64,000 bases of DNA from Schistocephalus solidus (taxonomy: Eukaryota; Platyhelminthes; Cestoda; Diphyllobothriidea; Diphyllobothriidae): assembly GCA_017591395.1 (NCBI GenBank), contig WEDG01005044.1, positions 62,001 through 126,000 on the forward strand, in the 5' to 3' direction. A program made the translations under genes and the position numbers. The notes beneath the pieces are model-generated. The model was not told the origin of the DNA. It saw only the letters and a list, made by a program, of their open reading frames with translations, and ran no database searches. Positions 59,601 through 62,674 of this stretch are shown here, in pieces (the first letter of the stretch is position 1; each line of letters begins with the position of its first letter).

Positions 59601-60814
59601 GACCCGGAGGTGGAAGAGGGCGCAGGCGGCTGGCGCGGCCGGAGCTGCCTTTTGGTGGGTCGCCACACCTTGCTTGGATCGCATGGCGTATGAGTGTCCC
59701 ATTAAGCAGGAACAATTGCAGCCTGCCTATTAGTCCACTAGTCGGCCATTCGGATAGTTGAAAACAGCATTTGCTTAATGCTGTCTGTCTTGCTCCTTTA
59801 ATCGCATTTCACTTGGCGTGGGAGTAAAAAGGAATTAAAGTAACAAAGAATCATATTGAAACAATTGCTTGAAAGTAAACACTTGGGAAACTTGTCTCCA
59901 GAGAAGGGTCAAACATCGAAGTGAATTAAGGGTGGACGTTCAATTATTAAAAAAAGACTGCTCAAAAGCTTCCGGGATAAGAAAGTATCTTAACAACCAC
60001 CGAAAATTCTAGGGACCACAATATATTGCTGCTTTCGCCAGGCAGATGACAATAATGAATTTGCATGTGATAGAGTAGAATGCGATTAAGGAAGAAAGGT
60101 AGAGAAATGTGACAGTCCAAAGCTTTACACGACTACGGTTTTCGTTTTTTTATTGCTATGCCAGGAGTTGAACCGCTGAGCGCCATTGCTACTGCGCAGG
60201 TCTAACCACTGCATCTGTGGCGGATTTCTTCATGGAACGATTCCTCCTTCTACCGCTACTCGAACTAAGAATAGGCTTCACCATCACAAATTCGAGCGTG
60301 GAAAGTTGAATTTGGGGTTATACTAGTTGATGATGGGCAACATTTGGTATGTCACAGTATCGCCATAGAGCTTGTGATCTATTTGCGCTAACCGACTCGT
60401 CAAATTGATGCGTAGGACTGCTATTTGAACCGCGAAATCTAGTCCCCGTATGCCAGAGTAAATGTATCTCTCAGCATGCCTTCATGATCTGCTACCTATC
60501 AACGCTCAGGTTAGCATGGAATCGCAATTTCTGTCGTCTCGGTTTTGACTTTTATTGTGAGCTAATTTAAGTTCTCTAGTAGGCTTTTTACATCGAATAA
60601 CAACGAACGGATGCGTTATATCCGATTTCAACTGGTTCAATAATCCATCAGACAAAAGGGGTGTTTTTCATTTTAATGCGACTATGTGCAAAAGACTTCT
60701 TTTTACACAGGCCCTTCACTATGGTCTTCTTTTCTGTAGACATCAGCGGCGACACTGGAGACTGAACGGCTTAAGCTTGAGCTTGCCAAAGTCAAGGAGG
60801 AACGTGAAACATTG
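5495..60814 (+). CDS. ERC: ELKS/ERC/CAST (Bruchpilot-like) active-zone scaffold gene, internal part, 16 exons
   Basis: Gene-level entry; exons are listed separately. ERC proteins are long coiled-coil scaffolds of the presynaptic active zone that bind RIM, liprin-alpha and other release-site proteins; Drosophila Bruchpilot shares the N-terminal half. Conserved blocks read in ERC order: ESKI-LE at exon 2, [13 protein letters not shown] in exon 3, [13 protein letters not shown] and [13 protein letters not shown] in exon 4, IENLEE in exon 5, LKE at the start of exon 6, TEVDRLL in exon 7, [13 protein letters not shown] in exon 8, [17 protein letters not shown] in exon 9. All sixteen exons have AG acceptors and GT donors. 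Phases match at every junction (0 except exon 5/6 and 7/8 phase 2, and 12/13 phase 1). The total is about 775 codons, nearly all heptad-like coiled coil. N-terminus and C-terminus (including any IWA-type PDZ ligand) are not in view. Introns run from 46 or 160 bp to 10.8 kb. The family is secure; ERC1 versus ERC2 cannot be decided because the vertebrate duplication is separate. Confidence 0.9.
5603..6548 (+). other. ERC intron 1
   Basis: 946 bp bounded by GTAAGT and GCAG. No repeat family or RNA recognised. Confidence 0.7.
6549..6719 (+). CDS. ERC: ERC exon 2 (57 codons)
   Basis: Acceptor CATTGCAG, donor GTAAAT, phase 0/0. The exon begins [18 protein letters not shown], matching the ERC block D/ESKI-x-x-(M/L)E-x-x-(L/I)RDLE(D/E)E. 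A less conserved Thr/Ser-rich link follows, then a second helix ending RLLKSK, where vertebrate ERC has a KFMK-N/T-K ending. This is one of the clearest family anchors. Confidence 0.88.
6720..9738 (+). other. ERC intron 2
   Basis: 3.0 kb, AT-rich, apparently unique sequence. It ends in a (CCT)n/(CAC)n pyrimidine-rich stretch (9708-9734) that probably serves as the acceptor tract. No TE homology to the other repeats of the window was seen. Confidence 0.65.
9739..9906 (+). CDS. ERC: ERC exon 3 (56 codons)
   Basis: The exon is preceded by a (CCT)n pyrimidine tract and CACAAAAG, and followed by GTAAGT; phase 0/0. It encodes a heptad-rich helix. [17 protein letters not shown] and [16 protein letters not shown] match the ERC KKESELLALQTKLE and HIEVLKESLTAKEQ blocks. 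The first codon is GTG (Val), an internal codon rather than a start. This is the shorter ERC2-like arrangement, without the extra helix some ERC1 isoforms carry here. Confidence 0.9.
9907..15561 (+). other. ERC intron 3
   Basis: 5.7 kb of AT-rich sequence with no coding or RNA feature I can support. An ATT microsatellite lies at 15422-15444, followed by a short CA run. Confidence 0.65.
15422..15444. repeat. ATT microsatellite
   Basis: Run of ATT/ATTT units about 120 bp upstream of exon 4. Confidence 0.8.
15562..15729 (+). CDS. ERC: ERC exon 4 (56 codons)
   Basis: The acceptor TTTTAAG at 15555-15561 has a weak pyrimidine tract. I chose it because the frame then begins [15 protein letters not shown], which matches ERC VDALRLRLEEKE. 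The open frame extends upstream to 15550, so the exact acceptor is the least certain part. The exon ends [13 protein letters not shown] before GTTAGT, phase 0, and joins directly to the IENLEE start of the next exon, as in vertebrate ERC. Confidence 0.86.
15730..17186 (+). other. ERC intron 4
   Basis: 1.46 kb, bounded by GTTAGT and TTTTCAG; nothing else recognised. Confidence 0.65.
17187..17341 (+). CDS. ERC: ERC exon 5 (51 codons plus 2 nt)
   Basis: Acceptor CATTTTCAG, donor GTGAGC, phase 0 in and phase 2 out. It encodes [15 protein letters not shown] then a second helix ending [10 protein letters not shown], matching ERC IENLQEQLRDKEKQ...EKERTIER. The split Arg codon (CG + T) is completed by the first base of exon 6, which supports both splice sites. 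The exon is too short in any single open frame to stand out on its own. Confidence 0.9.
17342..21813 (+). other. ERC intron 5
   Basis: 4.5 kb phase-2 intron. Open frames near 20050-20444 overlap on both strands and carry no recognisable domain. A short GGGTTAGGGTAAG motif at about 17466 is too isolated to call a telomeric repeat. Confidence 0.65.
21814..22078 (+). CDS. ERC: ERC exon 6 (88 codons)
   Basis: Acceptor TGTAAGCAG, donor GTAAGG. Phase 2 in, phase 0 out. Encodes a continuous coiled coil starting [17 protein letters not shown], corresponding to ERC LKEQRDRDEREKQEEI. It continues through [16 protein letters not shown] and ends LKLEKQM. At 265 nt it is the largest exon in the window. 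An upstream in-frame ATG at 21794 is intronic and not a start. Confidence 0.9.
22079..23346 (+). other. ERC intron 6
   Basis: 1.27 kb. Contains a 138-codon open frame at 22616-23032 rich in Leu/Ser/Cys. It has no splice context or family match, and I regard it as chance or a decayed repeat. Confidence 0.6.
23347..23537 (+). CDS. ERC: ERC exon 7 (63 codons plus 2 nt)
   Basis: Acceptor GGGATCAG, donor GTACGT, phase 0 in and phase 2 out. Contains [13 protein letters not shown] and [13 protein letters not shown]. These match the nearly invariant ERC stretch AQAEVDRLLEIL...EKNDKDKKIAELE. The split Glu codon (GA + G) is completed by exon 8, 8.6 kb downstream. Confidence 0.92.
25850..25985 (+). repeat. 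Short dispersed repeat, copy 1
   Basis: Shares GCGGCATTG, TACTAGCCGCTGTGCGGCTG, GGCAGA-CGGGA-CGAGTGAGTTCC and GAGCGCTCATCAACGA-type blocks with the copy at 44574-44750 (opposite strand) and, more loosely, 32500-32680. No coding capacity. It could be a SINE or MITE; ends are not precisely fixed. Confidence 0.7.
26805..26862. repeat. ~14-bp tandem repeat
   Basis: About four units of an ATACAACTTTTGAT-type motif in a row, with small substitutions. Confidence 0.75.
27394..27422. repeat. Perfect 12-bp inverted repeat (hairpin)
   Basis: Arms ACTCATGAAATC and GATTTCATGAGT are exact reverse complements around a 5-base TTATG loop. Not followed by a T-run; function unknown. Confidence 0.7.
29290..29640 (-). 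mobile_element. tRNA-derived SINE, copy 1
   Basis: Minus-strand head with an exact B-box (GGTTCGAATCC, complement of 29374-29384) and an A-box-like TACCTCAGTTAGC near 29416-29431. A body at about 29460-29640 contains GCCTGCCGCAACGTATGGAAT and CCACCAGATTACCACCAGGCA-like blocks. The same body recurs at 33240-33371 and 61045-61200. Too divergent in its stems to be a working tRNA. Confidence 0.75.
29641..29785 (-). mobile_element. tRNA-derived SINE head, copy 2
   Basis: Complement reads GTAGCTTAGTTGGCTAGAGC (A-box) and, further on, GGGTTCGATTACC (B-box near 29671-29683). A CTTGCTGGCAAGGG segment between them resembles a long variable arm. It abuts copy 1 on one side and the inverted copy 3 on the other. 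Confidence 0.75.
29789..29935 (+). mobile_element. tRNA-derived SINE head, copy 3 (inverted relative to copies 1-2)
   Basis: Perfect A-box TAGCTCAGTTGG at 29801-29812 and B-box-like GGTTCGAATTA at 29855-29865. The SINE-specific end GAGTTTTTCACCTGTGGGTC and CCAAATCCTCTTTT follows. Head-to-head with copy 2, forming a large inverted repeat. A functional tRNA gene is unlikely: acceptor pairing is poor and the sequence is repeated in the window. Confidence 0.75.
32132..32267 (+). CDS. ERC: ERC exon 8 (45 codons)
   Basis: Acceptor TTGTTGTTTCCAG, donor GTTAGT. Encodes [16 protein letters not shown] then [18 protein letters not shown], equivalent to ERC EKKKNAQLLEE(V/A)RRRED. Phase 2 in and phase 0 out. 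It sits between an 8.6-kb intron rich in SINEs and a 3.8-kb intron holding an L1-Zf tail and a MITE. Confidence 0.9.
32500..32680 (+). repeat. Short dispersed repeat, copy 2
   Basis: Begins GAGCCAGAAATGGCCATTCCAG, the same block as (in reverse) 44713-44735. It continues to GTGAGTCCCGTAAGCGATCG and ATTAGCATTTAT, matching the GTGAGTTCC-TTAGCGATCG end of the other copies. Similarity may start earlier, from about 32440. Confidence 0.7.
33130..33371 (-). mobile_element. tRNA-derived SINE, copy 4
   Basis: Complement has TAGCTCAGTTGGCTAGAGCG (A-box) and GGGTTCAAATTCC (degenerate B-box near 33170-33182), then GAGTTTTTCACAAGTG. The body block with CCTGCTGCAACGTATCGA and CCACCAGATGACTACCAATC matches copies 1 and 5. 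Confidence 0.75.
33457..34485 (-). mobile_element. L1-Zf 3' fragment: zinc fingers plus 3' UTR
   Basis: Minus strand: finger-coding segments (34490-34038 and 34158-33967, different frames) with [16 protein letters not shown] and CPHYHRTC motifs and [12 protein letters not shown] linkers. A shortened 3' UTR (33457-33960) follows, containing CCGAGCCGGTCAGTT and GTCAGCCACTCCAC blocks. Truncated just upstream of the second finger and also lacking the extreme 3' end. CPHYHRTC has lost its second cysteine. Confidence 0.8.
34587..34644. repeat. 11-bp inverted repeat
   Basis: AAGCGGTGGGA (34587-34597) and TCCCACCGCTT (34634-34644) are exact reverse complements with a 36-base spacer. Possible relic of a MITE end. 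Confidence 0.5.
35193..35588. mobile_element. MITE-like unit with telomere-like core, copy 1
   Basis: The left end 35193-35214 and the complement of the right end 35567-35588 agree at 19 of 22 positions (shared GATGCCTTGTA core). No transposase. The interior, 35300-35510, is a degenerate array of CCTAACCC/CCTTAAC-type units, resembling metazoan TTAGGG repeats on the other strand. Confidence 0.7.
36078..36209 (+). CDS. ERC: ERC exon 9 (44 codons)
   Basis: Acceptor TTTTCGCGCAG, donor GTGGGA (a weak match to consensus), phase 0/0. [20 protein letters not shown] followed by TAERE is almost identical to the ERC signature EEALRESV(Q/R)ITAERE, the single strongest diagnostic in the window. It is followed by the longest intron (10.8 kb), which contains the near-full-length L1-Zf copy and the decayed second retroelement. 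Confidence 0.93.
36925..37377 (+). other. L1-Zf 5' UTR
   Basis: Strongly similar to 62675-63115, and in part to the complement of 57600-58205. A short inverted repeat (CCTACGG / CCCCGTAGG, about 37193-37223) is kept in two copies, hinting at RNA structure. Any internal promoter would be expected here, but no motif is clear. Confidence 0.7.
37378..38330 (+). pseudogene. L1-Zf EEP (APE-like) endonuclease domain, with stops
   Basis: One frame runs through with three stops (37975, about 38170, about 38206). Motifs in order: LAAWKVRSL (family WNVRSL), ALSETRL carrying the catalytic Glu, SAYAPP, then a stop plus FEARVG where the family has GDxNARVG (catalytic Asp lost), and finally [10 protein letters not shown] holding the catalytic Asp-His. 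The domain nicks target DNA for target-primed reverse transcription. Inactive here because of the stop at the GD(F/L)NAR motif. Confidence 0.85.
38331..40400 (+). pseudogene. L1-Zf reverse transcriptase domain, frameshifted
   Basis: The fingers region is at 38922-39338: [37 protein letters not shown], and [16 protein letters not shown] short deletion at about 39390 then removes the KAFD block with the first catalytic Asp and shifts frame. The palm resumes at 39400-40108: [19 protein letters not shown] and [10 protein letters not shown], with FADD at 39740-39751. A nonsense codon (40106) precedes [20 protein letters not shown]. Two small compensating indels disturb the GHLVRMDD motif near 40310. 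Confidence 0.87.
40417..41422 (+). pseudogene. L1-Zf C-terminal zinc-finger tail
   Basis: Five fingers follow the RT: C2HC type [19 protein letters not shown] near 40617, then C2H2 fingers with CSQCDCTF (about 40907), CPHCLRAF (about 41027), CPQWARNF (about 41220; second Cys replaced by Trp) and a last one split by a frameshift near 41340 and closing with L-H-D-N-L-stop. Linkers repeat a G-E-x-V-P-G-A pattern, and the fingers share an RIGL-x-GHLR or RMGL-x-GHMR core. The probable role is nucleic-acid binding during integration or RNP assembly; this is inference. Confidence 0.82.
41423..42262 (+). repeat. L1-Zf 3' UTR
   Basis: Two related blocks (41608-41650 and 41957-42000, each with GGACTGGGAGTCAG/GGACTGAGAGTCAG and ATGG-TCCTTC) show the same tandem-unit design as 2042-3275, with a period of about 350 bp. 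The last ~200 bp (CTTGACACCGGGCTCAGG...GACGGTCGAACTG) is the part most often found alone. Confidence 0.8.
43605..44330 (+). pseudogene. EEP endonuclease remnant of second retroelement
   Basis: Readable pieces in several frames: [52 protein letters not shown] followed by a stop where GDWN is expected, [19 protein letters not shown], and a [10 protein letters not shown] remnant of the QIDYI motif. Catalytic positions are damaged. Confidence 0.78.
44574..44750 (-). repeat. Short dispersed repeat, copy 3, nested in the second retroelement
   Basis: The complement carries GAGCCAGAAATGGCCATTCC, CTAGCCGCTGTGCGGCTG, GAGTGAGTTCCGTTAGCGAT and GATGAGCGTTCATCA, matching 25850-25985 and 32500-32680. It interrupts the element's ORF remnant between TLQFFDE and a following Cys/Ser stretch, so it inserted later. 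Confidence 0.72.
45239..45910 (+). pseudogene. Reverse-transcriptase remnant of second retroelement
   Basis: [20 protein letters not shown], then [20 protein letters not shown] (the FRxGRGC-type motif appears as [19 protein letters not shown]) and [20 protein letters not shown] with the AFDS catalytic block still present. The GVRQGC motif is altered (IRCSARQCC) and the YADD box is unrecognisable (LAYNYCIAI near 45855), so it is catalytically dead. Confidence 0.83.
45950..46730 (+). pseudogene. C-terminal remnant of second retroelement
   Basis: Frames shift, but [54 protein letters not shown] and RRMR-FGHV can be followed. This is the usual post-RT region of such elements. There is no zinc-finger tail like that of L1-Zf. 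Confidence 0.75.
46987..47115 (+). CDS. ERC: ERC exon 10 (43 codons)
   Basis: Acceptor TATTCTCTGCTAG, donor GTATGT, phase 0/0. Encodes [20 protein letters not shown] and [16 protein letters not shown]. The layout matches the ERC VEELL-x-(A/M)-(M/L)EK...LASTQQSLAEKE helix that follows the ALRESVR block, though identity is lower than in the preceding exons. Confidence 0.85.
47394..47593. mobile_element. MITE-like unit, copy 2 (core-less)
   Basis: The left end (47403-47426) and the complement of the right end (47570-47593) agree at about 20 of 24 positions. They share CCTAAA-AGGACAC, and the left end resembles copy 1 (GGATG-CTTGTATGG). The internal GTAA-TTTCAGG and TTCCTTCGAATTTA-GCGCAAAGCC blocks also match copy 1, but the telomere-like core is nearly absent. 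Confidence 0.68.
47640..48245 (+). mobile_element. Decayed L1-Zf 3' UTR fragment
   Basis: Plus-strand order matches 41668-42250: GTGAATTCCTGGTGTG, then AAAGCCGTGG, GAGAGCCAGGCTGCAATGGC, ATGACACCAAGCCCAGCTGGGG and GGTGGAC-TGATCCGAATCGACGG. About 600 bp with many substitutions, so older than the other copies. Confidence 0.7.
49561..49689 (+). CDS. ERC: ERC exon 11 (43 codons)
   Basis: The acceptor region reads TATCAG then TTCCAG six bases later. Either AG keeps the frame, so use of the second would drop two residues (Phe-Gln). Donor GTAAGT. Encodes [20 protein letters not shown], loosely resembling the ERC EKDANIALLEL helix. Phase 0/0. Confidence 0.8.
49690..51249 (+). other. ERC intron 11
   Basis: 1.56 kb of AT-rich sequence. 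A 118-codon minus-strand open frame (50989-50633) has no family features. Confidence 0.6.
51250..51301 (+). CDS. ERC: ERC exon 12, short form (52 nt); may extend to 51415
   Basis: Acceptor TTATTACTTCAG. Encodes [18 protein letters not shown] up to donor GTAAGC at 51302, phase 1 out. A second donor, GTACGG at 51416, is also phase 1. The sequence between stays open and adds 38 Gly/Thr/Ala-rich residues. Both forms join correctly to exon 13 (G + GC makes Gly). The region is not coiled coil and has no obvious vertebrate ERC counterpart, so it may be a flatworm insert or linker. Confidence 0.65.
51462..51598 (+). CDS. ERC: ERC exon 13 (45 codons plus 2 nt)
   Basis: Acceptor CCCACACTTTGCAG, donor GTGAGC, phase 1 in and phase 0 out. 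Encodes [20 protein letters not shown], then a glycine turn and an amphipathic tail [16 protein letters not shown]. The Ala-rich, low-complexity start interrupts the coiled coil. Splice phase agrees with both versions of exon 12. Confidence 0.72.
51599..52259 (+). other. ERC intron 13
   Basis: 661 bp, bounded by GTGAGC and TTGTTCAG; no repeat recognised. Confidence 0.65.
52260..52388 (+). CDS. ERC: ERC exon 14 (43 codons)
   Basis: Acceptor TTTTTATTGTTCAG, donor GTAATT, phase 0/0. Encodes [20 protein letters not shown] then [19 protein letters not shown], a return to heptad coiled coil. It is 129 nt, the same length as exons 10 and 11. No specific ERC motif is recognised; placement rests on splice sites, frame and composition. 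Confidence 0.82.
52389..53233 (+). other. ERC intron 14
   Basis: 845 bp, bounded by GTAATT and TTCTCCAG; no repeat recognised. Confidence 0.65.
53234..53413 (+). CDS. ERC: ERC exon 15 (60 codons)
   Basis: Acceptor TTTTCTTCTCCAG, donor GTAAAT, phase 0/0. After a short non-helical start ([12 protein letters not shown]) it encodes a coiled coil, [18 protein letters not shown] and [14 protein letters not shown]. Seven bases after the exon the intron becomes the 3' tail of an inserted L1-Zf fragment, leaving only the donor itself untouched. Confidence 0.85.
53421..53640 (-). mobile_element. Solo L1-Zf 3' end next to the exon 15 donor
   Basis: Starts with CACACACACGGCAGTTCGACCG seven bases after the exon 15/intron boundary. 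It runs through GGGACGGTGACTTGCGCGTGA and CCGGTGTCAAGACAGAGTC to GGGAGAGGACGCAGG. In element orientation this is only the last ~220 bp, closed by a short (TG)n tail. Confidence 0.8.
54795..55223 (-). pseudogene. Zinc-finger tail of the EN-deleted L1-Zf copy
   Basis: One open segment with fingers [18 protein letters not shown], a damaged middle finger, and [18 protein letters not shown] ending in N-E-N-L-R. Linkers keep the TGK-VPG(V/E) pattern. The middle finger has lost its cysteines through a deletion. Confidence 0.72.
55340..57300 (-). pseudogene. RT remnants of the EN-deleted L1-Zf copy
   Basis: Pieces include [19 protein letters not shown] with [15 protein letters not shown] (56795-56565), [11 protein letters not shown] (56568-56362), the [20 protein letters not shown] region (56307-55897), and a C2HC finger segment (55915-55340). 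Breaks separate each piece. FADD is intact, but the ORF is not continuous. Confidence 0.8.
57797..57995. repeat. Purine-rich GGGA/GGAGG tract inside an L1-Zf 5' UTR
   Basis: About 200 bp of almost pure G/A on the + strand. It sits where the other 5' UTRs have only a short CCTCCCCC run, so it looks like a local expansion. It produces long proline-rich open frames in the complement that are not genes. Confidence 0.8.
58204..58216. repeat. Poly-C run
   Basis: Thirteen consecutive C at the 5' limit of the EN-deleted L1-Zf copy. Confidence 0.85.
58225..58640 (-). mobile_element. Two tandem solo L1-Zf 3' ends
   Basis: Two ~190-bp copies of the extreme 3' end, at about 58225-58405 and 58430-58640. 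Each carries GACCGTC, TCCACC-TATGCTC, GGGACGGTGACTT (GGGACAGTGACTT in the second), CATCTACCTCACT and GTGTCAAGA-AGACTCAAGAAGA-type blocks, and both stop at GGGAGAGGGC/GAGAGAGGGC. Confidence 0.72.
59465..59740 (-). mobile_element. Solo L1-Zf 3' end
   Basis: Diverged copy: GAGGTCCGCCGTTTGC, GTAGATTTGCGTTACATCAA, CCACCTGGACCCGGAGG and GGCTGGCGCGGCCGGAGC blocks follow the order of 2060-2380. It is the longest of the solo 3' ends. Confidence 0.7.
60150..60225 (-). repeat. tRNA-like SINE relic of a different type
   Basis: Complement reads GCAGTGGTTAGACC (A-box-like) and GCGGTTCAACTCC (B-box-like), about 33 bases apart. Sequence unrelated to the SINE at 29290. No CCA and weak stems; single copy in the window. 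Confidence 0.5.
60740..60814 (+). CDS. ERC: ERC exon 16, last seen (25 codons)
   Basis: Acceptor TTCTTTTCTGTAG, donor GTGAGT, phase 0/0. Encodes [19 protein letters not shown], a charged helix in keeping with the rest of the protein. It follows a 7.3-kb intron. No further exon was found before the window end, so the C-terminus lies beyond 64000. Confidence 0.75.
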
Positions 60815-60897
60815 GTGAGTTACTCACCCAACTTCTTAAAAGGATCGGTTTTCGTGTGTTCCCGCGGTCAAGAATGGTAAGAAACAATATATTAATA

Positions 60898-61200
60898 ACT
60901 AATTTGACCCACTTGTGAAGGCTTTGGTGGTTTCGGTGAGATTCTTACCCACGCCAGCAAGGGGAAGGCATCAGTACAGCCAACGCTCTAGGCAACCGAG
61001 CTAAGAGGCCACACCGGGAGCCGTGTGTTTAATCCCAATTGAGTCAAGTTACCTGCCCAGCCTACTGCAACGTAGGGATTCCACCAATTCTGATACAGTC
61101 AGCTGACTGTCTACGGAGGATTTCTTAAGCAATCAATCTAGATTCCACCAGATGACTACCAGGCACAGTTAATTACTAGAGGATTTTAGCAGGGTTGAAA
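60898..61200 (-). mobile_element. tRNA-derived SINE, copy 5
   Basis: Complement: TTAGCTCGGTTGCCTAGAGCG (A-box), GTACTGATGCCTTCCCCTTG, then GGGTAAGAATCTCACC in place of the B-box, and CTTCACAAGTGGGTCAAATTAG. The body block (CCTACTGCAACGTAGGGATT; CCACCAGATGACTACCAGGC) is the best-preserved version. Confidence 0.75.
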
Positions 61201-61290
61201 ACTTCCTTTTACCTACTTGTGAAAAGTGGCTGACGACGAGTTTTTCACGAGTGGGTCAAATTAATTTTTCAAATCTACCAAAATCCTCTT
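61183..61290. repeat. SINE-end inverted repeat (fold-back)
   Basis: AGAGGATTTTAGCAGGGTTGAA through ACTTGTGAAAA on the left is mirrored by GAGTTTTTCACGAGTGGG through CCAAAATCCTCTT on the right, around a short GGCTGACGAC centre. It looks like two SINE ends joined head to head. Confidence 0.7.
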
Positions 61291-62674
61291 GTAATATCTT
61301 AATTTTCTACCACAATATGTAAACTCGGGTTGCGGAAAAACCGAATGACTACCCGCAGAGACAAAGAAGACTGAAATGGCAATTTCTAGATGATTATAAT
61401 TTCGTCTGGCAGTGTTTCTTCATTGCAGGCTTAAGTAAGCTGTTGCTCAACATTGGACGTATTGTTCATTAAACACTAAGTTAAAGGGTCTACCATTAAG
61501 ACACGGGTTCTCCAGCTTTTGGGTTTTGACCGCGAGGACTTTTCTTGCACTATCGTGCCGCAAAACTCTACCCCGGTGAGATTCCTTGACAGTTCTCTAA
61601 GGCTGAAGTCAACAACTTCCTCTGATATATTATTTTAGTTGGGTGTCATTTCCATATAAATATGGCAGAATTGTCTATATTGCTTTTTGCATTGCTTTTT
61701 TATTCCGGACTGAGTGTGTACGGTGTTCGACAGTTGCATGTTACGGAGAGTTGGAAGTTTATGCGTATTAGTGCAAGGATCCACCGGAAAAACAAACCTA
61801 CCTTGACCATCTGGTATATGTGAGTGTTATGTTCCCTTTGATGTGAGTTAGATCTCAAGAGAGGTCTCCTGCAAGCTAGGCACGTATGGATACTATCTCA
61901 TCACCAACATCAGTTATGGGGACTTAACACAACCCTATGACATTGGTTTGAGTATGTATTCTATACGAAAGCTAATCAACCTCAACTGCGTGATCAGGTT
62001 TCATCATATGTATCAAGTCAGTGCTTAAACTTAGTTGGGTCGTCACCACAGGAAACGCAGCCAAAAGATTTCTACGTTTGTCCTTTGATTGGGAGCCTGT
62101 TTGTTCAAAGGAACGAATTAAATGTATGAATGCATATCTAAGAGGCTTTAAAAGGTTGCCTCAAGGCTGTCAGAAGCTTTCTCGTGAGGTACGTTCATCT
62201 CGGCGTCGGGTGCATACATCGATTTAGGAGGACTGTCAGCTATTTTCAGAAACCATACTTTCTCTTGATTTTTTCGTTGATGCTTCTGTCCCGTTTCTTA
62301 ATTTTTCGTCCCTTTCCTCTAAACGGTCAGCAGGTCACTGCTCTGTTATTCAAAACAACGTCTCTCGAAATTTGGCATAATTTGGCTTAACTGAGTAAAT
62401 ATTCATATTTCACTTACCCCGTAATCTCCTGACCTACGTTTTCACACCTAGGCTTAATATGCGCGGTGGTGGCTCACATTCTTATTCTTAATTAAATTTG
62501 TTTGTCATATGAACCTCATTACGTATTCATATTAAAATTTCTGCATTAGACATATTTTTTTCTCGGAAACTAGGTCCTGAAATCTTGAATTAATATGGGG
62601 AATTTCGGCCTCCAACAAGATTTCTGTGGATCAAGTTTCCTGGATGTTCTTTGTCATTAAGTGTCTGGTTGGGG

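Larger units (their letters stand above)
53414..60739 (+). other. ERC intron 15
   Basis: 7.3 kb, about three-quarters of it L1-Zf derived. The remaining stretches, 58641-59464 and 59741-60739, are AT-rich. A tRNA-like relic lies at 60150-60225. Confidence 0.7.
60815..62674 (+). other. Sequence after exon 16
   Basis: Presumed intron 16. SINE copy 5 and its fold-back occupy 60898-61290. A weak match to the short dispersed repeat (GAAGACTGAAATGGCAATTTCT) lies near 61366. No exon could be supported in 61300-62674. Confidence 0.55.
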
